Below are positions 42,462 through 51,291 of a stretch of DNA of 64,000 nt, in pieces. The notes beneath the pieces are model-generated. The model saw only the letters and a list, made by a program, of their open reading frames with translations. It had not been told where the DNA came from and ran no database searches. A program made the translations under genes and the position numbers. Positions within the stretch are counted from its first letter, which is position 1. Each line of letters starts with the position of its first letter. Source of the DNA: Bacteroidota bacterium (GTDB taxonomy: Bacteria > Bacteroidota > Bacteroidia > Flavobacteriales > Weeksellaceae); contig JAEXBS010000043.1 in the NCBI GenBank assembly GCA_023393915.1, forward strand, positions 1 to 64,000, read 5' to 3'.

Positions 42462-42491
42462 AGGTGCTACTAGAATTGTAGCACCTTTTTT
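42462..42491 (+). terminator. Terminator after the response regulator
   Basis: AGGTGCTAC/GTAGCACCT stem (42462-42470 with 42478-42486), 7-nt loop, then T. Confidence 0.87.
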
Positions 42492-42638
42492 ACCTTATTT
42501 TCTTAATTTTTTTTCTTCTGGATACTTGTTTTATTTCAGGAGCGAAAGAACGTAAAATGAACTTGAATTAAGTTTTTCTTAATTCCTTACCTACTCAAAG
42601 TATATCCGTATTTTTGCAAAATATTTTTTAAGGGTTCA

Positions 42639-43991
42639 ATGGCATTTTTAAACAGAAATTACACAAAACAGACGTTGGGATTAGCTCTCCCCGTAATGCT
42701 GACACAATTGGGTCAAGTCTCTGTTCAGCTTTTTGACAACATTATTGTAGGAAAGCTCCTAGGGGCAGACGCTCTAGCGGCCGTTTCTTTAGGAAACTCT
42801 CTATTTATCTCGGTCTTTATTTTTGGACTAGGAATCTCTTTTGCCATCCCTCCTCTAGTTTCCCAAGCACATTCTAGAAATCGACACGAACGAATTCAAT
42901 CCGTCTTTCACCACGGTTTTGTCCTCAATATGTTTGTAGGCTTACTGCTGATGATCCTCTTGTTATCGTTCCGACCACTGCTCTACCACATGGGGCAGCC
43001 TGAGCACATTCTTCCCGACACCATTGCCTTTCTTTCCATAATGGCTTTTAGTATTCTGCCCTTTATGGCTTTTCAAACGCTAAGAGAAGTATCAGAGGGT
43101 CTGGGCTTTACTATTGGAGTAACGAAAGCTACCATCATTGCCAATGTAATCAACATCGCACTGAACTACATTTTTATTCAGGGGCTCTTTGGCTTTCCAG
43201 CTATGGGCGTAAAAGGTTCGGCTTTAGCCACCCTTTTATCGCGCATTTTCATGCTCGTTTTCCTTTACTACGTTCTATTGAATCACTCGACCACCAAAAG
43301 GTACATTAAAGCGTTTCGTATTAAAGTAGCAGAGTTAAGAAAAACGATGTTCCAAAAAATGCTAAAAATTGGACTTCCTACCGCCTTTCAAATGTTTTTT
43401 GAAATCACTGCGTTTGCCGGAGCGGCTTTTATTTGTGGACTGGTATCGGCTACGGATATTGCCTCCCACCAAATCGCTCTTTCAATGGCCTCGTTCACTT
43501 TTAATCTCTGCATTGGATTCTCTGTTGCCTCCACCGTTCTGGTTGGACGAAAATTCGGAGAAAGAAACTTTGTTGAACTAAAAAAAGTAGGAATCAACAA
43601 TCTAAAATTGTCCTTTATTCTAATGCTACTTTGCGGTATAGCCTTCATTGTAGGAAGAGAAGTTTTGCCTACTTTCTTTACCAAGAAAGAAGATGTGGAA
43701 GTAATTCAACTGGCGTCCAAACTAATGATTATCGCTGCTTTGTTTCAGTTATCGGATGGAATCCAAGTCACAGCTTTAGGGATTCTAAGAGGTATGCAGG
43801 ACGTAAAAATCCCAAGCTACCTGACCTTTTTCGCCTACTGGATCCTTACCATACCTGTGGGTTATTTCCTTTGCGTTACCCTTGAAATGGGAGCTTGGGG
43901 TATGTGGATTGCACTAGGCGGAGGACTTACCGTATCGGCAGTTTTACTGGTTTATCGCTTCTTAAAATTAACTGGGAATCGCATCAATTAG
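42639..43991 (+). CDS. MATE-family multidrug/Na+ exporter
   Basis: A 450-aa inner membrane transporter with twelve hydrophobic segments in two bundles, of normal MATE (NorM/DinF superfamily) length. Typical features are the N-terminal LALPVMLTQLGQVSVQLFDNIIVGKLLGADALAAVSLGNSLF and the second-half equivalent FQMFFEITAFAGAAFICG..DIASHQIA. Drug or metabolite export driven by Na+ or H+ is expected; the substrate is not shown. Monocistronic. Confidence 0.92.
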   Translation: MAFLNRNYTKQTLGLALPVMLTQLGQVSVQLFDNIIVGKLLGADALAAVSLGNSLFISVFIFGLGISFAIPPLVSQAHSRNRHERIQSVFHHGFVLNMFVGLLLMILLLSFRPLLYHMGQPEHILPDTIAFLSIMAFSILPFMAFQTLREVSEGLGFTIGVTKATIIANVINIALNYIFIQGLFGFPAMGVKGSALATLLSRIFMLVFLYYVLLNHSTTKRYIKAFRIKVAELRKTMFQKMLKIGLPTAFQMFFEITAFAGAAFICGLVSATDIASHQIALSMASFTFNLCIGFSVASTVLVGRKFGERNFVELKKVGINNLKLSFILMLLCGIAFIVGREVLPTFFTKKEDVEVIQLASKLMIIAALFQLSDGIQVTALGILRGMQDVKIPSYLTFFAYWILTIPVGYFLCVTLEMGAWGMWIALGGGLTVSAVLLVYRFLKLTGNRIN

Positions 43992-44094
43992 TCTTAAGGC
44001 CACTTAAAAGGAGTTTTGCATAGAATTTGTTTCTACTGGGAAATTAAAAACCCTTTCCTATCTTTAGGTTCCACTAAAATTACGATAGAAAACT

Positions 44095-45612
44095 ATGCAA
44101 GTAGATATACGACGACTTAATCTTGACGATTACGATAGCCTTATCGAGGTTATGAAAAAATCTTACCCAGAAATGCGCGATGATGTATGGGATAAGAGAA
44201 ACATTCAAAAACTTACCTCCATTTTCCCTGACGGACAAATGTGCGTTACCGTAGATGGTGAAGTTGCAGCCGCCTGCCTGTCCATCATTGTTCAATACGA
44301 ACTCTATGGGGACGATCACACCTACGCGGAAATCACAGGAGATTCGAGCTTCAATACCCACTACAATTCTGGAAACGTGCTCTACGGCATCGAGATGTTT
44401 GTCGATCCAAAATACAGATCGCTTAGGCTAGGGAGAAGACTTTACGATGCTAGAAAAGAGCTTTGCGAACAAATGAATCTAAAGTCCATTGTAATTGGAG
44501 GAAGGATTCCCAATTACCATGAGTACAAGGACGAGCTAACGCCAAGACAATACATTCAAAAGGTAAGAAAAAAAGAAATTTATGATCCTGTTCTTACCTT
44601 TCAACTTTCTAACTCCTTTCAGCCTATTCGGATACTCAAGAACTATTTGCCAGGGGATACTTCCTCTCAGGAAAATGCCGTACTTTTAGAATGGAGCAAT
44701 ATCTATTATTCGCGTAGACCCAACACCATGCAGGACTCCGTGGTTAGACTAGGGCTCGTGCAATGGCAGATGAGGCATTTTAGAAACTTAGACGCCTTCT
44801 ACGAACAGGTCGAGTTTTTTGTAGATGTAATGGGAAGCTATAAATCCGATTTCGTGCTCTTTCCTGAACTCTTCAATACGCCGCTTCTTGCACCTTATAA
44901 CCACCTCTCCGAGAGAGAAAGTATGCTAGAGCTAGCCAAATTAACGGAAGGTATCAAGCAGAAAGTATCTGAATATGCAATTTCCTACAACGTTAACATC
45001 ATTTGTGGAAGTATGCCTTTAGAAGAGGACGGAGAACTTTATAACGTCTCCTATCTATTGCATAGGGACGGAAAAATAGACGAGTACCGTAAACTCCATA
45101 TCACACCCAACGAGAAGAGGTACTACGGTATGAAGGGTGGAAACGAAATCAAAGTGTTCGATACGGATTGCGGAAAAGTAGGTCTAGCGATCTGTTACGA
45201 TGTAGAGTTTCCAGAACTGCCGCGACTTCAAGCCGATATGGGAATGAAAATTCTGTTTGTCCCTTACCTTACCGATACACAAAATGCTTATACGCGCGTT
45301 CGTCATTGCGCTGCCGCAAGAGCCATTGAAAACGAATGCTATGTTGCCATTGCCGGTTGCGTTGGAAACCTTCCCAAAGTAAACAATATGGACATTCAAT
45401 ACGGTACGGCGGCCGTTTTCACTCCTTCGGATTTTCAGTTCCCTTCCAATGCCATTAAAGGAGAAGCCACCGCGAATACGGAAATGACTTTAATTGTGGA
45501 TGTGGATTTAAACCTACTCAAAGAACTTCACCATAACGGCGCAGTACGCACCCTCTCGGACCGTAGAAGAGATTTGTATCAGGTTTACCAATCGCCAAAA
45601 AGCGAAGGATAA
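44095..45612 (+). CDS. Fusion of GNAT acetyltransferase and carbon-nitrogen hydrolase (nitrilase superfamily)
   Basis: A 505-aa cytosolic two-domain protein. Residues 1-180 are a GNAT domain (EMFVDPKYRSLRLGRRLYDARKEL as the acetyl-CoA loop). Residues 215-500 are a nitrilase domain with the full Glu-Lys-Cys triad: E258 in FPELFN, K333 in YRKLHITPNEK, C367 in GLAICYDVEFPEL. Such fusions are known in Bacteroidota and some proteobacteria, but I know of no defined substrate. Acylation by one domain and amide hydrolysis by the other on related substrates is a reasonable guess. Confidence 0.9.
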   Translation: MQVDIRRLNLDDYDSLIEVMKKSYPEMRDDVWDKRNIQKLTSIFPDGQMCVTVDGEVAAACLSIIVQYELYGDDHTYAEITGDSSFNTHYNSGNVLYGIEMFVDPKYRSLRLGRRLYDARKELCEQMNLKSIVIGGRIPNYHEYKDELTPRQYIQKVRKKEIYDPVLTFQLSNSFQPIRILKNYLPGDTSSQENAVLLEWSNIYYSRRPNTMQDSVVRLGLVQWQMRHFRNLDAFYEQVEFFVDVMGSYKSDFVLFPELFNTPLLAPYNHLSERESMLELAKLTEGIKQKVSEYAISYNVNIICGSMPLEEDGELYNVSYLLHRDGKIDEYRKLHITPNEKRYYGMKGGNEIKVFDTDCGKVGLAICYDVEFPELPRLQADMGMKILFVPYLTDTQNAYTRVRHCAAARAIENECYVAIAGCVGNLPKVNNMDIQYGTAAVFTPSDFQFPSNAIKGEATANTEMTLIVDVDLNLLKELHHNGAVRTLSDRRRDLYQVYQSPKSEG

Positions 45613-45622
45613 TCTTCTCTTT

Positions 45623-46432
45623 TTAGAGAATTGCCTCGCGAACCCGAGTTAGTTTCTCTAGTAAAGGTTCCAGTAAATCCAGCTTAAGCATATTGGCGCC
45701 GTCCGATTTTGCATCTTTAGGAGAAGGATGGGTCTCTATAAATAGTCCGTCGGCTCCTACCGCAATACCTGCCTTGGCTAAGGTCTCGATAAGCTCAGGT
45801 CTACCTCCAGTCACTCCAGAACTCTGGTTGGGTTGTTGCAAGGAATGCGTTACGTCCAAAATTACGGGCGCATAGTTCTGCATGACCGGAAGTCCTCTAA
45901 AATCCACCACAAGATCGGTGTAACCGAAAGAGTTTCCTCTTTCTATCAGCGCTACTTTATCGTTGCCGCTATCTTTCACTTTGTCGACCGCGAACTTCAT
46001 ACTTTCTGGAGAAAGGAACTGACCTTTCTTTAAAGTAACGCATTTTCCTGTCTTTGCTGCGGCAACAAGCAGGTCCGTTTGACGCACTAGGAAAGCTGGA
46101 ATCTGTAATACGTCCACATAGGGAGCTGCTAATTCTGCGTGCGCATTTTCATGAATATCGGTTGTAGTTGGAAGACCTAGTTCTTTTCGAACTTTCCCTA
46201 GAATTTCAAGGGCTTTTATATCCCCTATTCCAGTGAAGGAATCGACTCTACTTCTGTTGGCTTTTTTAAAACTTCCTTTAAAGATGTAAGGAATTTTAAA
46301 CTGGTCGCTAAGACCCTTGATTCGCTCTGCAATCTCGAAAGCCAAATCTTCGCTTTCAATAGCGCAAGGTCCTGCGATAAGGAAAAAGTTTTTGGAGTCT
46401 TTATGGCTGATTTGATCGATATGTTGTATCAT
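45623..46432 (-). CDS. kdsA: 3-deoxy-D-manno-octulosonate 8-phosphate synthase
   Basis: A 269-aa aldolase that condenses PEP with arabinose 5-phosphate to Kdo-8-phosphate for lipopolysaccharide. Diagnostic segments are FLIAGPCAIESEDLAF, FKGSFKKANRSR, TTDIHENAH, VDVLQIPAFLVRQTDLL and LDVTHSLQQPNQSSGVTGGRPEL. The kdsB partner is elsewhere in the window (58.6 kb). It lies 41 bp downstream of the DUF2723 gene on the same strand, so may be in its transcript. Confidence 0.96.
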   Translation of the reverse strand: MIQHIDQISHKDSKNFFLIAGPCAIESEDLAFEIAERIKGLSDQFKIPYIFKGSFKKANRSRVDSFTGIGDIKALEILGKVRKELGLPTTTDIHENAHAELAAPYVDVLQIPAFLVRQTDLLVAAAKTGKCVTLKKGQFLSPESMKFAVDKVKDSGNDKVALIERGNSFGYTDLVVDFRGLPVMQNYAPVILDVTHSLQQPNQSSGVTGGRPELIETLAKAGIAVGADGLFIETHPSPKDAKSDGANMLKLDLLEPLLEKLTRVREAIL

Positions 46433-46473
46433 TTTCTTTTAATTCTAATGTTAAATTCGTTCTACTTTTTCTT

Positions 46474-49400
46474 CTATTGAGTTACTCGCATAATCTCCGA
46501 TTCGATTTGCTTTAGTTTCTCGGGTCCAAAGGTAGAATCGTACGGTTTAAAGGCTTCAAACAAATAATGGTAGAAAGGAATAATATTCTCTAATCTATCG
46601 GCCTGAGTATAAGCTTTTGCTTTCCCCATTGCTTCAAGATCTTTAATATGTCGCTTGTAACGCTCCTCAACCGGACTTAGTGATTGAACAAGGTAGTTGT
46701 ACCCTTTATTAGACTGCCCTTGAGCCTCATAGGCTTCACTGACAGCTCCAGCAATCATAGCGTATTCTAAAGGAAGTGTTCTCATGGCTTTACTTACATA
46801 ACGCTGCTCTTCTTTAGAAAGGCTAGTAAAATAATCATGTTCTTTTAAAATTTCTTTAGTTACTCTAGAGGCTAAGGCAAGTCCTTTTTCATTTTGACCT
46901 GCCAAAATATAGCCGTAAACAATGGCGCTTAAAGAACGAGGATCATTGTATTTAACCGAAGGAATTTCCTTTTCAACTAAATCGAGTAGCTCAACAGCTT
47001 TACTTGTTTCCCCTATTTTAATTAAACTTTCCGCTGCTCTACCTACTGCGGAGCGATATCCTAGAATGTTTTGCTTTGCGGTTTCGTCAAAATGAACCGA
47101 AAGATCCTTAAAGTTCCCCCACTTGTAATTTTTAATGGTCTTGTATAGACTTAAAGCATTTATTCTTCCCATTTCGCCATTAGGAGATTCCGGCGTACGG
47201 ATAGGAACCAAGCGGTAGGAGAATCCGTCGAATTGTAAATACTCATCCAGGTAAAAAATATTTTCGCTGTCGTAAACGCCTCCTGTACTGAATTGAATCG
47301 AACGCTCCCAGTTGAAGTTCGCCAAAATATCCATTAGAAGCAGGTTGTTCTTAAACAAGTTGGAACGCTTGTAGTCGATCACGATTTCATCTACTGCAAG
47401 GCCTACTTCAGAGGACTTAATAATGCCGGCTTTTACTGCATTGGCTTTGTTCACAGGAATAACCAATTTAGACACCGGAAGAATATTAAATCGATCGTAT
47501 TTCGATTCTCCAAAAAGCAGTTTAAGAAGGGTATTTTTTGCTTCTGAAGGTGTTCTTAAGAACTTTAGTGCATCTTTAACGCTCATGCGATCTTGGGTCA
47601 AGAATTTTTCAAATTCTTTAAATTGACCCTCTGAAAGTCCCCGATCGCCAAGACTTGCAAATAAATCTTTCCACTGATCTGGAGACATCACATAAATCTG
47701 ATCGTTCACACCCTCACGGTAGTCTTCATGTTTTAGCTCTGAGGGAACCGCGGGAGCATTATAAGTTTTTCTCTTGACTTGATCAATATTCCAAGGCGTG
47801 GAGAGTAGCGTGAAATTCACCACCTTTACATCGTCTCTAAACCTTTCGGTTTCTTGAATTGCCCAAACAGGATAAGTATCATTATCACCGTAGACAAACA
47901 GGATGGAGCTCTTAGGCAAAGTTCCTAAGGTTGAATGAGCAAAATCGTAGGCTCCTGTTCTACCGCTTCTATCGTGAGGCCCATAGTTCTGAAAGGCCAT
48001 CATGAGTGGAATTCCAAGAAGAACCACTCCAGTAATAAGAACCGCCGTTTTATTTTTAATCTTTTCTTGAACGAGGCGAAGTACTGCGTACGCCCCTAAC
48101 CCAATCCAAAGCGCAAAGCCATAGAAACTACCCACCATCGCGTAGTCTCTTTCTCTAGGCTCAAATGGTTTTACTCCGGTATAGAATATAATCCCCACAC
48201 TGGTTAAAATAAACAGGGAAAGAAGGGCGTAGAAACGTCCAAAATCTTTATTGAGTTGAAAGTAAAGTCCGATTAATCCTAAAATCAAAGGCAAAAAGAA
48301 AAACGCCACCGTACTTTCATTTTTGTACTCAAAGGGTAAATCGCTTTGATTTCCCCAAAGGGCGTCATCAATAAAAGAAATACCAGAGATCCAGTTTCCT
48401 CGGTTGTTCTCCATATGACCTTCTAAATCGTTCTGTCTTCCAACAAAATTCCAAAGCAAATAACGAACAAAATAGTACCCGTTTTGAAAGGTGATAAAGT
48501 AATCCAAGTTTTGAGTGAAACTTGGCCTTTGGACATTGATTAAGTTATACGGTTTTACTTGAAGGTAATCGTCTAGAGTAATGGTCTTATTCAAATACTT
48601 AGAGCGAAGGTCGTCAAAGATTTCATGAGCCTCAGGAGAGTCTGCGTACTCTGGATTATCAAAGTTGAAGGTAAAATCAGGAGCACCGTACATGGAAATG
48701 TAATTGGCCATCACAGTGCGATCGTCATTAAACATCCTTGGCATTAAAGAAATATGGTCTTTGCTGTACTCGTAATTGAATCGCTCCCCCACTTTTCTAT
48801 AAGACTGAGTCGACTCATCCTTTTCATAGATGTCACCGGTCTTGTTTTGTTTGTAGGACCCGTCTTCATTTTTTACCATTCCATCGAAATCCAAAGCGTG
48901 CGTGTAGTTTTGACCTTTGAAAATCGGCCAATCTCCGTACTGTACCCTATTGTAATAATCAAGCATCCCAATCGCATTGTCAGGATTGTTCAAGTTCATA
49001 GGTGGATTTGCGTTCGCACGAATAGGGATAACAAGCCAACATGAAAAACCAATTAGCATAAATACAACAGCAAGCACCGCTGTTTGCAAGAGCTTCTTTC
49101 CTTGCTTACGTGTCCACTTTAATGAGAAATAAGCACCTAAAATTAAAAGAATAAAGGCGATAAGCGTTCCCGAGTGGAAAGGAAGCCCTAAGCCGTTGAC
49201 AGCAAAGATTTCTAGTTTACCAAAGAAAGTCATTACCACCGGGAAAATGATCTTAAATACGAAGATCAGTACCCCAAGGGTAATTAAATTAGCCCATAAA
49301 AAGCTCTTCCAAGTAAAAGTATAATTTCTAGCGTAGTAGATAAGACACACCGCAGGAATAACCAGCATGGCCATCATGTGAACTCCTACACTTAGCCCTA

Positions 49401-49959
49401 CGACAAATGCAATTAAAATAAGCCAACGTTCACTGTACTTCTGAAAAGCCTCGTTCTCCCACTTGGTCATAAGCCAAAGAATAAGAGCTATAAATAAGGA
49501 GGCCATGGAATACACCTCTCCTTCCACTGCAGAATACCAGAACGTATCCGAAAAAGTAAAAGCAAGCGCTCCAACCAGACCGGCAAAGAGTACCGAAAGG
49601 GTATCTGTTTTACCCATCTCTTCCATTTCCTTATTTAAAATACGACGAGCCAAATGCGTTATGGTCCAGAAAAGGAAAAGAATCGTTAAGGCGGAAAAAA
49701 GAGCCGACATACCATTGATTACTAGACCGTAATTGGAACCGTCGCCAAAAGCAAAGAGTGCAAAAACAGCTCCTACCAATTGAAATAAGGCTGCTCCCGG
49801 CGCGTGGGTTACTTCTAGTTTAACGGCAGAAGAAATGTATTCTCCCGTATCCCAAAAGCCAAATTCCCGCTCCATGGTAAGAAAATACACCACCAAAGCA
49901 ATCGCAAACGTTGCCCAACCTAAAACCGTATTCCAGGTCCTGAATTTCCAGTCTTTCAT
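46474..49959 (-). CDS. DUF2723 large membrane protein
   Basis: A 1161-aa protein. The first 720 residues hold about a dozen membrane helices, starting FAIALVVYFLTMEREFGFWDTGEYISSAVKL, where the acidic residues after the first helix recall the Asp-Glu site of GT-C glycosyltransferases (protein O-mannosyltransferase-like). The rest (about 720-1161) is a soluble region with TPR-like helices near the end (SLSAIVYGYILAGQNEKGLALASRVT). DUF2723 is common in Bacteroidota; membrane-bound sugar or lipid transfer is likely but not proven. TTT-rich upstream region is shared with the divergent gene at 50148. Confidence 0.85.
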   Translation of the reverse strand: MKDWKFRTWNTVLGWATFAIALVVYFLTMEREFGFWDTGEYISSAVKLEVTHAPGAALFQLVGAVFALFAFGDGSNYGLVINGMSALFSALTILFLFWTITHLARRILNKEMEEMGKTDTLSVLFAGLVGALAFTFSDTFWYSAVEGEVYSMASLFIALILWLMTKWENEAFQKYSERWLILIAFVVGLSVGVHMMAMLVIPAVCLIYYARNYTFTWKSFLWANLITLGVLIFVFKIIFPVVMTFFGKLEIFAVNGLGLPFHSGTLIAFILLILGAYFSLKWTRKQGKKLLQTAVLAVVFMLIGFSCWLVIPIRANANPPMNLNNPDNAIGMLDYYNRVQYGDWPIFKGQNYTHALDFDGMVKNEDGSYKQNKTGDIYEKDESTQSYRKVGERFNYEYSKDHISLMPRMFNDDRTVMANYISMYGAPDFTFNFDNPEYADSPEAHEIFDDLRSKYLNKTITLDDYLQVKPYNLINVQRPSFTQNLDYFITFQNGYYFVRYLLWNFVGRQNDLEGHMENNRGNWISGISFIDDALWGNQSDLPFEYKNESTVAFFFLPLILGLIGLYFQLNKDFGRFYALLSLFILTSVGIIFYTGVKPFEPRERDYAMVGSFYGFALWIGLGAYAVLRLVQEKIKNKTAVLITGVVLLGIPLMMAFQNYGPHDRSGRTGAYDFAHSTLGTLPKSSILFVYGDNDTYPVWAIQETERFRDDVKVVNFTLLSTPWNIDQVKRKTYNAPAVPSELKHEDYREGVNDQIYVMSPDQWKDLFASLGDRGLSEGQFKEFEKFLTQDRMSVKDALKFLRTPSEAKNTLLKLLFGESKYDRFNILPVSKLVIPVNKANAVKAGIIKSSEVGLAVDEIVIDYKRSNLFKNNLLLMDILANFNWERSIQFSTGGVYDSENIFYLDEYLQFDGFSYRLVPIRTPESPNGEMGRINALSLYKTIKNYKWGNFKDLSVHFDETAKQNILGYRSAVGRAAESLIKIGETSKAVELLDLVEKEIPSVKYNDPRSLSAIVYGYILAGQNEKGLALASRVTKEILKEHDYFTSLSKEEQRYVSKAMRTLPLEYAMIAGAVSEAYEAQGQSNKGYNYLVQSLSPVEERYKRHIKDLEAMGKAKAYTQADRLENIIPFYHYLFEAFKPYDSTFGPEKLKQIESEIMRVTQ

Positions 49960-50147
49960 GAATCTTATTTATTGATGCGAAAATAGGATTTTTTATGCTA
50001 ACAATCAGGCTCAAGCATCTGAAATTTTTAATCCCTGCGGGCGGTTTGCCTGCCAAATGTGAGTAAAGTCATAGCCATCCAAGAGCCCGATTCCTTACCT
50101 TTCGAATTTATTTTTCGTATTTTTGCCGACGGTTTACAATAGATATA

Positions 50148-51182
50148 ATGACAAACGTTTACAACAGTATTCTGGACCTTATCGGAAACACCCCAATGGT
50201 AAAACTCCACCGAGTGACTAAAAACATTCCCGCTTCGGTTTATGCCAAATTAGAATCCTTTAATCCAGGACACAGTGCTAAGGACCGAATCGCTTACCAT
50301 ATTATTGAAAACGCGGAAAAAAAGGGCCTTTTAGGTCCGGATTCCGTCATTGTAGAAACCACCTCTGGAAATACCGGTTTTTCTGTGGCGATGGTGAGTG
50401 TGGTCAAAGGCTACCGCTGTATTTTAGCGGTGAGCGATAAAACCAAACCAGAAAAAATCGCGTTCTTAAAATCCTTAGGAGCTGAAGTATACGTCTGTCC
50501 TGCGAACGTTCCGGCCGACGATCCCCGCTCCTACTACGAAGTAGCGAAAAGAATTGCCTCAGAAACCCCTGGATCCATCTACATCAATCAATATTTTAAT
50601 GAGCTGAATACTGAGGCGCATTACCTTAGTACGGGACCAGAAATATGGGAGCAAACCGAAGGAAAAATCACCCACCTTTTTGCTTGTACAGGAACGGGAG
50701 GAACCTTAACCGGTGCTGCAAAGTATTTAAAAGAACAGAACCCAGATATTAAAATCATTGCAGTCGATGCAGTCGGTTCCATTTTAAAAGGGTATTTTGA
50801 TACAGGAGAAATCAATCCTGAAGATATAGGTCCCTACCAAATTGAAGGAATGGGAAAAAATTTAATCCCAGGAGCCCTACTCTTTGATCAAATTGATCAT
50901 TACGAAAGAGTGAACGATGAGGATTCTGCTTTACGTACCCGTGAGATTGCCTTAGAAGAAGGAATCATGGGAGGATATACAACAGGAGCTGTTACCCAAG
51001 GTCTTTTGCAATACGCAGAAAAAAATCCTTTCAAGCCTTCTGATCTTATCGTTATGCTCTATCCTGATCACGGATCAAGGTACATGACCAAAGTCTACAG
51101 CGACGAATGGATGAAAGAACAAGGATTTCAAAGTAAGACTCCTTTGAGCGACACTTCTCCCTTAAGTACAGAATCGCTTTAA
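50148..51182 (+). CDS. Cysteine-synthase-family PLP enzyme, possible cysteate synthase
   Basis: A 344-aa fold-type II PLP enzyme. PLP Lys is K45 in NPGHSAKDRIAYHI, with the phosphate/carboxylate loops TTSGNTGFSVA and CTGTGGTLTGAAKYLK. Cysteine synthases usually read NPGGSVKDR here, so the active-site loop differs (His and Ala). The C-terminus is about 30 residues longer than in CysK. Next gene encodes an AONS-family acyltransferase; in sulfonolipid-making flavobacteria, cysteate synthase (phosphoserine plus sulfite) works with such an enzyme. A normal cysteine or cystathionine synthase remains possible. -7 element TATTTTTG at 50118-50125. Confidence 0.85.
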   Translation: MTNVYNSILDLIGNTPMVKLHRVTKNIPASVYAKLESFNPGHSAKDRIAYHIIENAEKKGLLGPDSVIVETTSGNTGFSVAMVSVVKGYRCILAVSDKTKPEKIAFLKSLGAEVYVCPANVPADDPRSYYEVAKRIASETPGSIYINQYFNELNTEAHYLSTGPEIWEQTEGKITHLFACTGTGGTLTGAAKYLKEQNPDIKIIAVDAVGSILKGYFDTGEINPEDIGPYQIEGMGKNLIPGALLFDQIDHYERVNDEDSALRTREIALEEGIMGGYTTGAVTQGLLQYAEKNPFKPSDLIVMLYPDHGSRYMTKVYSDEWMKEQGFQSKTPLSDTSPLSTESL

Positions 51183-51194
51183 ATGATTCTATCG

Positions 51195-51241
51195 GCCTTG
51201 TGATCTACTCTTCCAAACGAAGGGCACAGAGGCTATTTTTA
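51195..51241 (+). terminator. Weak terminator after the cysteine-synthase-like gene
   Basis: GCCTTGTG pairs with CACAGAGGC (51195-51202 with 51225-51233, one bulged base) across a 22-nt loop, followed by TATTTTTA. The long loop makes it uncertain. Confidence 0.35.
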
Positions 51242-51291
51242 TAGGAAAAATTCACTAAATTTGTAACTTTAATAATTATATTACAAACTAC

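Noticed and set aside
51261..51284. TTGTAA ... TTACAA inverted repeat at the AONS gene promoter as a member of the GTAAC-N4-GTTAC regulon
   Set aside because: The half-sites are 12 bases apart, not 4, and the repeat lies at the start site rather than 22 bp before the -7 element.
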